A DNA stretch of 10,438 nucleotides from DASZGI01 sp035938995 (GCF_035938995.1 NZ_DASZGI010000294.1:1-10438), one strand, 5' to 3'. Shown: positions 1 through 5,541, counted from the first letter of the stretch. The notes: generated from the sequence alone by a model not told the origin. Numbers and translations: made by a program.

Positions 1-729
1 GCGGGCAGCGGCCCGGCCCGGTTCATCTTCTCCGCGGAGGCCGGGCAGATCACCGCCTGGAACCCGGCGGCCGACCCGACCACCGCGGGCGTGTCCACCG
101 CGACGGTCGAGTACTCCTCGCCGACCGCGGTGTACAAGGGCCTGACGATCGCGACCAACGACTCCGGCACCTTCCTGTACGCCTCCAACTTCCACGACGG
201 CACCGTCGACGTCTTCGACACCTCGTTCCACCTGGTGCACCTCGCCGGCAACTTCATGGACGAGGACATCCCGTCGAACTACGCGCCGTTCGGCATCCAG
301 AACGTGAACGGTCTGATCTATGTCACCTACGCTGAGCAGAACTCCCTTAAGCACGACGACGTCGCGGGCCACGGCCACGGATTCATCGACGTCTACACGT
401 CCAACGGGTTCCTGATCGAGCGCCTCGCCTCGCACGGCTCGCTCAACTCGCCGTGGGGCATGGCGCTGGCGCCCGCCGGTTTCGGCGAGCTCGGCGGCGC
501 GCTGCTGGTCGGCGACTTCGGTGACGGGCGGATCAACGCCTTCAACCCGTTCAACGGCCGCTTCCTCGGACAGCTGGGCAACGAGGACAACAAGCCGCTG
601 ACCATCGACGGGCTGTGGGGCCTGGCCTTCGGCACCGCGTCCACCGGGGGCACCGGCACGCTGCTGTTCAGCGCCGGGATCAACGGCGAGCAGGACGGCC
701 TGCTCGGGGCGATCAACCCGACCTCCTGA
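1..729 (+). CDS. TIGR03118 family beta-propeller protein, 3' part
   Basis: The reading frame is open from the first base, so the start lies upstream; 242 codons are visible, ending at TGA 727-729. The protein matches from memory the conserved TIGR03118 family of uncharacterised, probably secreted bacterial proteins. Recognisable family segments are VYKGLTIA, LYASNFHDGTVDVFD, YAPFGIQNVNGLIYVTYA, DDVAGHGHGFIDVY, LNSPWGMALAPAGFG, GDFGDGRINAFNPFNGRFLGQL and IDGLWGLAFG. These repeated 'DG.I..F' and 'PWG.A' strands are those of an NHL-like beta-propeller. No catalytic residues are known to me for the family, so no reaction is assigned. The signal peptide expected for export would lie in the missing N-terminus. 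A GTG at 91 lies in frame but inside the conserved domain, so it is not the start. Hairpins follow the stop codon at 756-779 and 827-901. Confidence 0.85.
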   Translation, partial: AGSGPARFIFSAEAGQITAWNPAADPTTAGVSTATVEYSSPTAVYKGLTIATNDSGTFLYASNFHDGTVDVFDTSFHLVHLAGNFMDEDIPSNYAPFGIQNVNGLIYVTYAEQNSLKHDDVAGHGHGFIDVYTSNGFLIERLASHGSLNSPWGMALAPAGFGELGGALLVGDFGDGRINAFNPFNGRFLGQLGNEDNKPLTIDGLWGLAFGTASTGGTGTLLFSAGINGEQDGLLGAINPTS

Positions 730-755
730 GCGAATCGCTCCTCGAAGTCGACTGG

Positions 756-779
756 GCGGCGGCGATCTACAGCCGCCGT
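756..779 (+). terminator. Hairpin 27 bases after the propeller gene
   Basis: A 7-bp perfect stem (757-763 with 772-778) plus a closing G-T pair encloses an 8-base loop. There is no T-run after it, which is common for actinomycete terminators. It is placed to end transcription of the propeller gene, but the role is inferred from position only. Confidence 0.4.
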
Positions 780-826
780 GAAGCCCGGTCGCCTTCGAGG
801 GGCAAAGAGAACGAGGAGCAAAGAGA

Positions 827-901
827 ACACCGCGCCCGGCCGTGCACGTGGGTCTCTCGGAGCCGCGACGAGAGCTCACGGTTCACGTCCGGGCGCGGTG
901 T
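827..901. repeat. Large composite inverted repeat (stem-loop)
   Basis: Bases 827-844 pair with 884-901 over 18 positions with one mismatch (840/888); the outer 12 bp, CACCGCGCCCGG against CCGGGCGCGGTG, are perfect. Inside it a second hairpin pairs 854-859 (CTCTCG) with 869-874 (CGAGAG). The element could be a second terminator for the propeller gene, since it lies about 100 bases after its stop, or a structured RNA. There is no T-run. The pairing is seen directly; the role is inference. Confidence 0.6.
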
Positions 902-1136
902 CAAGGAGGATCCACGAGGCGGCCCCCCGTTTCGGGCCGGAGCCCTCACAAGCCGCCTTGCGGATCCCAGGCCTTTTACGGCACCGGCACGCCTCATCGC
1001 GTCCCGCCCGCCTCGTCGCGCGGCGGTTGCGCCCATGAGTCAGAGGCGAAACCGCAGGTCGGGTGGTACCCGGCCGGCGCACGATCCGCCCACGCATGAG
1101 TGTGGCCGCCGGCCGCGGCCATCACCAGGAATCCGA

Positions 1137-1157
1137 CCGGCAACTTCCCGGCAACTT
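1137..1157 (+). repeat. Tandem direct repeat phased by 11 bp
   Basis: CCGGCAACTT occurs at 1137-1146 and again, identical, at 1148-1157, one helical turn apart. It ends 64 bases before the ATG of the HTH-NB-ARC-TPR regulator gene. Spacing of 11 bp on one DNA face is the layout used by actinomycete regulators that bind direct repeats, such as the SARP family. GGCAACTT also resembles the -35 box of some ECF sigma promoters. Either reading is inference. Confidence 0.5.
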
Positions 1158-1221
1158 TCGGCGGGTAGCCCCACCGTGAAATCATCGCGCTGAGTGTCGC
1201 GCGGCCACACGGAGGGTGCTG

Positions 1222-3507
1222 ATGTCCGTCGAACCTGATGGGAGCTTCGGCCAACTGCTATTGCGGGAGCGGGTGAGCGCGGGGCTGACCCAGGAGCAGC
1301 TGGCCGAGCGCGCCGGACTGAGCGTCCGGACGATCCGCAACCTGGAGCGGGGAACTGGGGTGCGCCCACGGGAAGCCTCGGCGCGGTTGCTCGCCGACGC
1401 GCTCGGGCTGCGCGGCGCCGCCCGCACGCGGCTGCTGTCGACGGGGCGCAGCGCGCGACTGCCGGAGGGCGACGCGTCGGCCGGTACCGCCCGGGTGCCG
1501 CGTCAGCTTCCCGCCGTCGTGCGCAGCTTCACCGGCCGGGCCGCGGAGCTCGAGGCGCTCACCGACCTGCTGCGCCGGTCCGGTGAAGCGGACGGGAGCA
1601 CGGCGATCGCGACGATCGACGGGATGGCCGGGATCGGCAAGACCACGCTCGCCGTGCACTGGGCGCACCAGGCCGCCGACAGCTTCCCGGACGGCCAGCT
1701 CTACGTGAACCTGCGCGGATTCGACCCGGACGGCAAGCCGCTGACGTCGGCCGAGGCGATCCGCGGCTTCCTCGACGCCCTCTCCGACCCCGGACGCATC
1801 CCGGCCCGCGCCGAGGCCCAGACCGCCCTATATCGCAGCCTGCTGGCCGGCACCCGCACGCTCGTCGTGCTGGACAACGCCCGGGACGCCGACCAGGTGC
1901 GGCCGCTGCTGCCCGGCAGTGCCGGCTGCATGGTGCTGGTGACCAGCCGCAGAAAGCTGACCAGCCTCACCGCGATCGAGGGCGCCCACCAGGTCAGCCT
2001 GGATCTGCTCGCGCACGGTGAGGCGTACGAGGTGCTCGCCCGCCGCCTCGGCGCCGCGCGGGCCGCGGCCGAGCGCGAAGCGGTGGACGAGCTGATCGGG
2101 TTGTGCGCGCGGCTGCCGCTGGCATTGGGCGTCGCCGCGGCCCGTGTCGCCGCGCAGCCGTCGTCGGAGCTGGCGGAGCTGACCGCGCAGCTGCGCGAGA
2201 CCCAGCGGCTGGACATGCTGGACGCGGGCGACCCGGCGTCCGACGTGCGCGCGGTGTTCTCCTGGTCGTATCGGGTGCTGAGCGCTCCGGCGGCGCGGAT
2301 GTTCCGGCTGCTGAGCCTGCACCCGGGCCCCGACGTCTCGGCGGCGGCCGCGGCCAGCCTGGCGGGTGTGCCCCGGGACGAGGCAATCAGGCACCTCGCC
2401 GAGCTAACCCGGGCGCACCTGCTCGCGGAACCCGTCCCGAAGAGATTCGCGTTTCACGATCTCCTGCGTGCCTACGCCGCGGAACAGGCCCACGCGCAAG
2501 AGACGCCCGCGGATCTCCACGCCGCGACGGAGCGGATGCTGGACCACTACACGCACACCGGCCACGCCGCGGCGCTCCTCGTGCTTCCGACCCGGGAGGC
2601 GCTTGTGCTCGGGGAGCCCAGGGAGGGCACGACTCTGGACCGGTTCCCCGACGACCGGGCGGCACTGGCCTGGTTCAAGAGGGAACACGCCGCGTTGACG
2701 GGAGTCAGCCAGTACGCGGCGGAGGCCGGGCTCGACGGTTACGCGTGGAAGCTGCCTTGGATCATGACGGACTACCTGGCGAGGCAGGGCCATTGGCGTG
2801 AGCTGCGGGCGGCGCACTGTGACGCTCTGGCCGCAGCCCGGCGCCTGGGCGACGCCGCGTCGGAGGCCCGCGCGCACGGCGGCGTCGCCCGCGCCGCCGC
2901 CCGTCTCAACTCGCTTGACGAGGCGCACCGCCACCTGTCGCGTGCGCTGGAGATTCATACCCGGCTCGGCAACCGGGCGGGCATGGCCCGCACCCACCGC
3001 GCCATCGGCAACATCTATGAACTGCAGGAGAACCTGCCCGAAGCGCTCGACCACGCCAAACAGGGCCTTGAGCTGTTCCGCGCCGTCGGGGACACGGGCG
3101 GCGAGGCCAGCGGCCTGAATCAGGTGGGCTGGTACCTCTCCCTCGCCGGCGATCACGAGCAGGCACTGGCGTACTGCGAGCAGGCCCTCAATACATATGA
3201 CGGCTTGGGCGACCGCCACGCGGAAGCGGGAACCTGGGACAGCATCGGCTACGCGCACCACCATCTCGGCAACTACCTCGAAGCGGTCGCCTGCCACGAG
3301 AAGTCCGTCAGCCTTCTGCGCGAGGTCGGCGACCGCTACTACGAGAGCGATGCCCTCACCCATCTGGGGGACAGCCACCTCGCCGCCGACGCCCCTGAGG
3401 CGGCCCGCGACGCGTGGCTTCAGGCCCTGGAAATCCTCACCGATCTAGACCACCCGGACGCGGACCGCGTTCGCGAGCGGTTGCGCGCGCTGCCGACAGC
3501 CGGCTGA
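1222..3507 (+). CDS. STAND regulator: XRE-type HTH, NB-ARC ATPase, TPR repeats
   Basis: This is a 761-residue signal-transduction ATPase that likely binds DNA and switches state on nucleotide exchange. An XRE-type helix-turn-helix lies at about residues 10-62 (LTQEQLAERAGLSVRTIRNLE). The NB-ARC domain follows: Walker A GMAGIGKTT at 134-142, Walker B LVVLD at 214-218, the sensor segment VLVTSR near 238-243, the GLPL-like RLPLALG at 297-303 and the FHDLLRAYA segment at 411-419, which is in the place of the MHD motif. TPR-like helical repeats fill about 535-745. The ATG at 1222 is chosen because GGAGGG (1211-1216) lies 5 bases before it; the in-frame GTG at 1216 overlaps that site. Such proteins are frequent in actinomycetes and resemble AfsR without the SARP DNA-binding/BTAD part. 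Its target genes are unknown; it may act on itself or on neighbours. It is convergent with the next gene and ends just before a strong hairpin. Confidence 0.9.
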   Translation: MSVEPDGSFGQLLLRERVSAGLTQEQLAERAGLSVRTIRNLERGTGVRPREASARLLADALGLRGAARTRLLSTGRSARLPEGDASAGTARVPRQLPAVVRSFTGRAAELEALTDLLRRSGEADGSTAIATIDGMAGIGKTTLAVHWAHQAADSFPDGQLYVNLRGFDPDGKPLTSAEAIRGFLDALSDPGRIPARAEAQTALYRSLLAGTRTLVVLDNARDADQVRPLLPGSAGCMVLVTSRRKLTSLTAIEGAHQVSLDLLAHGEAYEVLARRLGAARAAAEREAVDELIGLCARLPLALGVAAARVAAQPSSELAELTAQLRETQRLDMLDAGDPASDVRAVFSWSYRVLSAPAARMFRLLSLHPGPDVSAAAAASLAGVPRDEAIRHLAELTRAHLLAEPVPKRFAFHDLLRAYAAEQAHAQETPADLHAATERMLDHYTHTGHAAALLVLPTREALVLGEPREGTTLDRFPDDRAALAWFKREHAALTGVSQYAAEAGLDGYAWKLPWIMTDYLARQGHWRELRAAHCDALAAARRLGDAASEARAHGGVARAAARLNSLDEAHRHLSRALEIHTRLGNRAGMARTHRAIGNIYELQENLPEALDHAKQGLELFRAVGDTGGEASGLNQVGWYLSLAGDHEQALAYCEQALNTYDGLGDRHAEAGTWDSIGYAHHHLGNYLEAVACHEKSVSLLREVGDRYYESDALTHLGDSHLAADAPEAARDAWLQALEILTDLDHPDADRVRERLRALPTAG

Positions 3508-3536
3508 GGCGGACGGGAAACAGACGGAGAAACTGA

Positions 3537-3570
3537 CCGGCCCCGTCGAGCGCTTGCTCGGCGGGGCCGG
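3537..3570. terminator. Strong bidirectional hairpin terminator
   Basis: A 14-bp stem with one G-T pair (3537-3550 with 3557-3570) encloses a 6-base loop, CGCTTG. It starts 30 bases after the stop codon of the regulator gene and lies between convergent genes, so it probably serves both strands. No T-run follows in either direction. Confidence 0.75.
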
Positions 3571-3647
3571 ACGGTCATGTCTGGTGGGTGTCCGATCGAC
3601 TTCGGAAAGCTCTCATGCGCTCCCCGGGTAGATCGGGACCCGAGATA

Positions 3648-3676
3648 GGTGGGTTGGTGGGTGGTGGACAGGTGGG
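3648..3676 (+). repeat. G-rich GGTGGG repeats
   Basis: Three copies of GGTGGG (3648-3653, 3656-3661, 3671-3676) and one GGTGG (3663-3667) sit within 29 bases, directly against the stop codon of the minus-strand membrane protein gene. On that gene's strand the RNA would be C-rich. The + strand could fold as a two-layer G-quadruplex. No function is known. Confidence 0.45.
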
Positions 3677-4087
3677 TCAGGCGGCGAGGCTGTTGGTCAT
3701 GGACGCGGGCACCGCGGTGTCGGTGCGGACGTCCAGCTGGTGCACCACGCGCTCGGTGGTGAGCTCGTGCGCGGTCAGGTCGGCGAGGGCGAACAGCACG
3801 ATGCCGAGCGCGTCCGCGAAGACCAGCCAGGTGAGCGCGGTGCCGGAGAAGACCAGCGCGGCGATCAGGGACCACAGGCCCACCAGGGCGAGCAGGCCGT
3901 GCCCGGCCTTCTGTCCGGTGCGGTGGGCGAACACGGCGCCGGTGGCGGCGAGGACGGCCACGCCGGTGGAGACGCCGAACCCGAGCCAGCCGGCGATCGG
4001 GGCGGAGAACGCCATCGCGGAGACGGCGAGGAAGCCGCCCGCCAGGACGGCGGTGGTGTCGAGTGCGTAACGAGAGCTCAGAGCCAT
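3677..4087 (-). CDS. Small four-helix membrane protein, SPW-repeat-like
   Basis: The protein has 136 residues. I see four likely membrane helices at about 11-29, 31-54, 62-80 and 82-105, then a charged cytoplasmic-type tail (HELTTERVVHQLDVRTD). The pattern of two helix pairs, with a GLW segment near residue 70 opening the second pair, recalls the SPW-repeat family of actinobacterial integral membrane proteins, but the SPW signature itself is absent, so the family name is tentative. The start at ATG 4087 is chosen because GGGAGGTG lies 7 bases before it on the minus strand and the first helix follows directly; a longer frame reaching 4267 would add 60 arginine- and proline-rich residues with no ribosome site. 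A CRP-like dyad (4271-4286) and a weak promoter candidate (4198-4226) lie upstream. Function unknown. Confidence 0.8.
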   Translation of the reverse strand: MALSSRYALDTTAVLAGGFLAVSAMAFSAPIAGWLGFGVSTGVAVLAATGAVFAHRTGQKAGHGLLALVGLWSLIAALVFSGTALTWLVFADALGIVLFALADLTAHELTTERVVHQLDVRTDTAVPASMTNSLAA

Positions 4088-4197
4088 TTCAAAACACCTC
4101 CCGGGCATCGCGGAATCGCGGTGCCGCCTTTGAAAGCCAGGAAGTGAGTCGTAGCGGGGCGCAGGATTACACTCCGGAGCGGCTCGCTTGCCTCCGA

Positions 4198-4226
4198 ATC
4201 TTTGGTAGCGGAGACATCCTGTGCAA
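4198..4226 (-). promoter_or_regulatory. Candidate promoter of the membrane protein gene
   Basis: Read on the minus strand, TTGCAC (4226-4221) is 17 bases from AAAGAT (4203-4198). The -35 box is good and the -10 box is weak. It would give a leader of about 100 bases before the ATG at 4087. The CRP-like dyad is centred about 88 bases upstream of the inferred start site. Confidence 0.3.
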
Positions 4227-4270
4227 CCCGCGCGGGACGCCCGGCATGCCCGCCCGGACCGGAGCATTCA

Positions 4271-4286
4271 AGTGATCTGCGTCACA
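4271..4286. promoter_or_regulatory. CRP/FNR-family operator-like dyad
   Basis: AGTGATCTGCGTCACA matches the CRP consensus TGTGA-N6-TCACA at 9 of 10 fixed positions, with perfect GTGA/TCAC half sites. Actinomycete Crp/GlxR proteins recognise the same pattern. It lies 184 bases upstream of the membrane protein start. The match is seen; binding is inference. Confidence 0.5.
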
Positions 4287-4297
4287 GTGCCCGTATC

Positions 4298-4318
4298 GCG
4301 GCGCCGAATCGGCGCCGC
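4298..4318. terminator. Hairpin after the Nudix-like gene
   Basis: An 8-bp perfect stem (GCGGCGCC, 4298-4305, with 4311-4318) encloses the 5-base loop GAATC. It lies 109 bases after the stop codon of the minus-strand Nudix-like gene and could end its transcript before the membrane protein promoter. No T-run is present. Confidence 0.4.
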
Positions 4319-4324
4319 CGCGCC

Positions 4325-4368
4325 GTCCACAGCGTCATCCACAATATGTGGACCGCTGTGGAAAACTC
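4325..4368. repeat. Nested dyad of four DnaA-box-like sites
   Basis: TCCACA occurs four times in alternating orientation: 4326-4331 and 4338-4343 on the + strand, 4352-4347 and 4362-4357 on the minus strand. The outer pair forms a 9-bp inverted repeat (4326-4334/4354-4362) and the inner pair a 6-bp one (4338-4343/4347-4352). Extended to 9-mers, TCATCCACA (4335-4343) and TTTTCCACA (minus, 4365-4357) each match the classical DnaA box TTATCCACA at 8 of 9 bases. No dnaA, dnaN or gyr gene is in the window, so this is not evidently the chromosomal origin. Confidence 0.5.
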
Positions 4369-4426
4369 GCCCCTACACCTAGAACGAAGATCCCTCAGCG
4401 CGAGCAGAACCCGAGGCGGGTTCCCC

Positions 4427-4963
4427 TCAGGACAAGCAGCCGACGTGCGCGAGCGCCTGCTTGAGCAGCACGCCCTGACCACCCGGCATCTCCTGCTGGA
4501 CCAAGGGTGACGAGGCTTCCTGAGGCGTGAACCAGACCAGGTCCAAGGCGTCCTGGCGAGGGCGGCAGTCGCCGGTCACCGGCACGATGTAGGCCAACGA
4601 CACGGCATGCTGGCGCGGGTCGTGGTACGGCGTGATCCCCGGCGTCGGGAAGTACTCCGCGACGGCGAACGGCTGGAGGGAGGCCGGGATCCGGGGCAGG
4701 GCCACTGGGCCGAGGTCCTTCTCCAGGTGTCGCAGCAAGGCGTCGCGGACCCGTTCGTGGTGCAGGACCCGGCCGGAGACGAGCATGCGGCTGACCGCGC
4801 CGTCCAGCGCGATGCGCAGCAGGAGTCCGATGCGGGTGACCTCCCCGCTGTCGTCGACCCGCACGGGAACGGCCTCCACGTACAGGATCGGCATCTGGGC
4901 GCGCGCCTGCTCCAGCTCGCCGGGGGCGAGCCAGCCGGCCATAGTCTCGATCACATCAGACAC
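4427..4963 (-). CDS. DUF4916 Nudix-fold protein with degenerate Nudix box
   Basis: The 178-residue protein matches my memory of the actinobacterial DUF4916 / 'NUDIX hydrolase family' group along its whole length: PILYVEAVPVRVDDSG (25-40), LLLR (47-50), VSGRVLHHERVRDALLRHLE (62-81), DLGPVALP (83-90), FAVAEYFPTP (99-108), DPRQHAVSLAYIVPVTGDC (115-133) and a C-terminal GGQG..LKQALAHVG. The Nudix consensus G-x5-E-x7-REUxEExGU aligns at residues 64-86, but REUxEE reads RHLEKD: the first E is H79 and the metal-binding pair EE is K82-D83. Hydrolase activity is therefore doubtful and a binding or regulatory role is possible. The GTG at 4963 is taken as start; TACCAT lies 7 bases upstream, fitting a leaderless transcript. 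GTG 4954 and ATG 4942 are alternatives. The gene is monocistronic or leads the membrane protein gene 339 bases on. Confidence 0.8.
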   Translation of the reverse strand: MSDVIETMAGWLAPGELEQARAQMPILYVEAVPVRVDDSGEVTRIGLLLRIALDGAVSRMLVSGRVLHHERVRDALLRHLEKDLGPVALPRIPASLQPFAVAEYFPTPGITPYHDPRQHAVSLAYIVPVTGDCRPRQDALDLVWFTPQEASSPLVQQEMPGGQGVLLKQALAHVGCLS

Positions 4964-4969
4964 TCACCG

Positions 4970-4975
4970 ATGGTA
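4970..4975 (-). promoter_or_regulatory. -10 box for a leaderless Nudix-like transcript
   Basis: On the minus strand TACCAT (TANNNT) ends 6 bases before the GTG at 4963, so transcription would start at or next to the start codon. There is no usable ribosome site at normal distance, which agrees with leaderless initiation, common in actinomycetes. No good -35 box is visible. Confidence 0.4.
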
Positions 4976-5068
4976 ACGTCAGGAGCCCTCCGGGCGGCAG
5001 TGCAGTCGGTACTAGCGGTCCGTTGCGGACTCAATGCGCCTGGTGAGCGTGGGGCGCCAGAGCCACTT

Positions 5069-5086
5069 GCGACAAGGCATTGTCGC
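5069..5086. repeat. Perfect 7-bp inverted repeat
   Basis: GCGACAA (5069-5075) and TTGTCGC (5080-5086) are perfect complements around GGCA. It lies about 105 bases upstream of the Nudix-like start and on the other side of it from that gene. It could be an operator or a small hairpin; nothing links it to a known regulator. Confidence 0.45.
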
Positions 5087-5140
5087 GTTATTACCGCACG
5101 GACAGTGACGTCGGACGACGAGTGATCGGACGTGGCGCAC

Positions 5141-5198
5141 TTGCACGTGCCCGTTGCACCTTGCACGCCTTGACACGCAACCGTGCGCCGAATGTAAG
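5141..5198 (+). promoter_or_regulatory. Promoter with perfect -35 box behind TTGCAC repeats
   Basis: TTGACA at 5170-5175 is a perfect -35 hexamer, 17 bases from TGTAAG (5193-5198), which matches the -10 consensus at 4 of 6. Three TTGCAC copies (5141, 5154, 5161) lie just upstream, where an activator would bind. The inferred start is near 5205. It would give the ABC gene a leader of about 335 bases or make a separate short RNA. Confidence 0.45.
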
Positions 5199-5300
5199 GG
5201 GTGTGCCAGAGCCCTGATCATGTGCATGATGTCCGAGTGAACGATCGAGCACCCCTGGTAACTGCGGCACGCAAGCCCCGCCCCGCGCGGCTGTCCTGCG

Positions 5301-5340
5301 GCTTTGCCACATTACCCCTGTTCACCGGGGATGTGAAGGC
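5301..5340 (+). other. Imperfect hairpin in the possible ABC leader
   Basis: Three stacked helices, 5301-5305 with 5336-5340 (one G-T pair), 5308-5312 with 5331-5335 and 5315-5318 with 5327-5330, are separated by two 2-base bulges on the same side and closed by an 8-base loop. It lies about 100 bases after the inferred start of the 5170-5198 promoter. No known riboswitch class is recognised. Confidence 0.3.
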
Positions 5341-5423
5341 CTGCCGCGGACGCGGCGGGGCCGAGGACATCAGGGAACTGCTCCACGCGTTGTAGAGTCC
5401 TGCGACACTTCGGGCGTCCGAAT

Positions 5424-5439
5424 CGTGACACCGGTCACG
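5424..5439. promoter_or_regulatory. CRP/FNR-family operator-like dyad before the ABC gene
   Basis: CGTGACACCGGTCACG is a perfect dyad (CGTGAC/GTCACG around ACCG) that fits TGTGA-N6-TCACA at 8 of 10 fixed positions. It lies 102 bases before the ATG of the ABC gene and 50 bases before the promoter-like pair TTCAAT (5466-5471) and TAGGGT (5489-5494), spaced 17 bases. Binding by a Crp-type protein is inference. Confidence 0.45.
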
Positions 5440-5541
5440 GACCCGAGGAATTTGACGCAGGGGTATTCAATACACACCGACCGCTCACTAGGGTGTGCCC
5501 CCGGGTAACCATTGGCGCACATCTACCGGACGGAATGGCAG

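Larger units (their letters stand above)
730..1221. other. Non-coding gap, 492 bases
   Basis: Open frames here are GC-driven, show no actinomycete codon pattern and give arginine/proline-rich translations with no recognisable domain, so I call no gene. The gap holds a hairpin at 756-779, an 11-base direct repeat at 802-812/818-828, a large composite hairpin at 827-901, a 7-bp stem-loop at 1103-1121 and a tandem direct repeat at 1137-1157. The promoter of the downstream regulator gene should lie in the last 100 bases, but no convincing -35/-10 pair is visible. Confidence 0.6.
4088..4426. other. Gap between two minus-strand genes, 339 bases
   Basis: I see no gene. From high to low coordinate it holds a nested dyad of DnaA-box-like 9-mers (4325-4368), an 8-bp hairpin (4298-4318), a CRP-like dyad (4271-4286), a weak promoter candidate (4198-4226) and the ribosome site of the membrane protein gene (4091-4098). 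Confidence 0.6.
4964..5541. other. Divergent intergenic region, 578 bases
   Basis: The region separates the minus-strand Nudix-like gene from the + strand ABC gene. It holds a leaderless -10 box (4970-4975), a 7-bp perfect dyad (5069-5086), three TTGCAC repeats (5141-5166), a good + strand promoter (5170-5198), an imperfect 40-base hairpin (5301-5340), a CRP-like dyad (5424-5439) and an 11-base palindrome (5463-5473). An open frame from GTG 5201, 5222 or 5237 to TAG 5395 ends in GC-rich codons but has no ribosome site and no recognisable family, so I do not call it a gene. Confidence 0.6.

Noticed and set aside
860..884. Resemblance to group II intron domain V: GAGCCG paired with CGGTTC and a GAGA tetraloop between
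   Set aside because: It spans 25 bases instead of about 34, lacks the two-base bulge and full distal helix, and has no reverse transcriptase gene or intron 5' end nearby. The longer stem 827-844/884-901 explains the region better.
615..1193. Long + strand open frame after the propeller gene
   Set aside because: It begins inside the propeller gene in another frame, is arginine/proline-rich and has no ribosome site or codon pattern; it is a GC-rich artefact.
4088..4267. N-terminal extension of the membrane protein to 4267
   Set aside because: The extra 60 residues are arginine- and proline-rich, and the ATG at 4087 has a good ribosome site directly before the first membrane helix.
4325..4368. 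Chromosomal replication origin
   Set aside because: Only four DnaA-like boxes are present and no dnaA, dnaN, gyr or parAB genes flank them; an actinomycete origin has many more boxes.
4964..5541. tRNA or known riboswitch in the large gap
   Set aside because: I found no cloverleaf, anticodon arm or conserved riboswitch core; only local dyads are visible.
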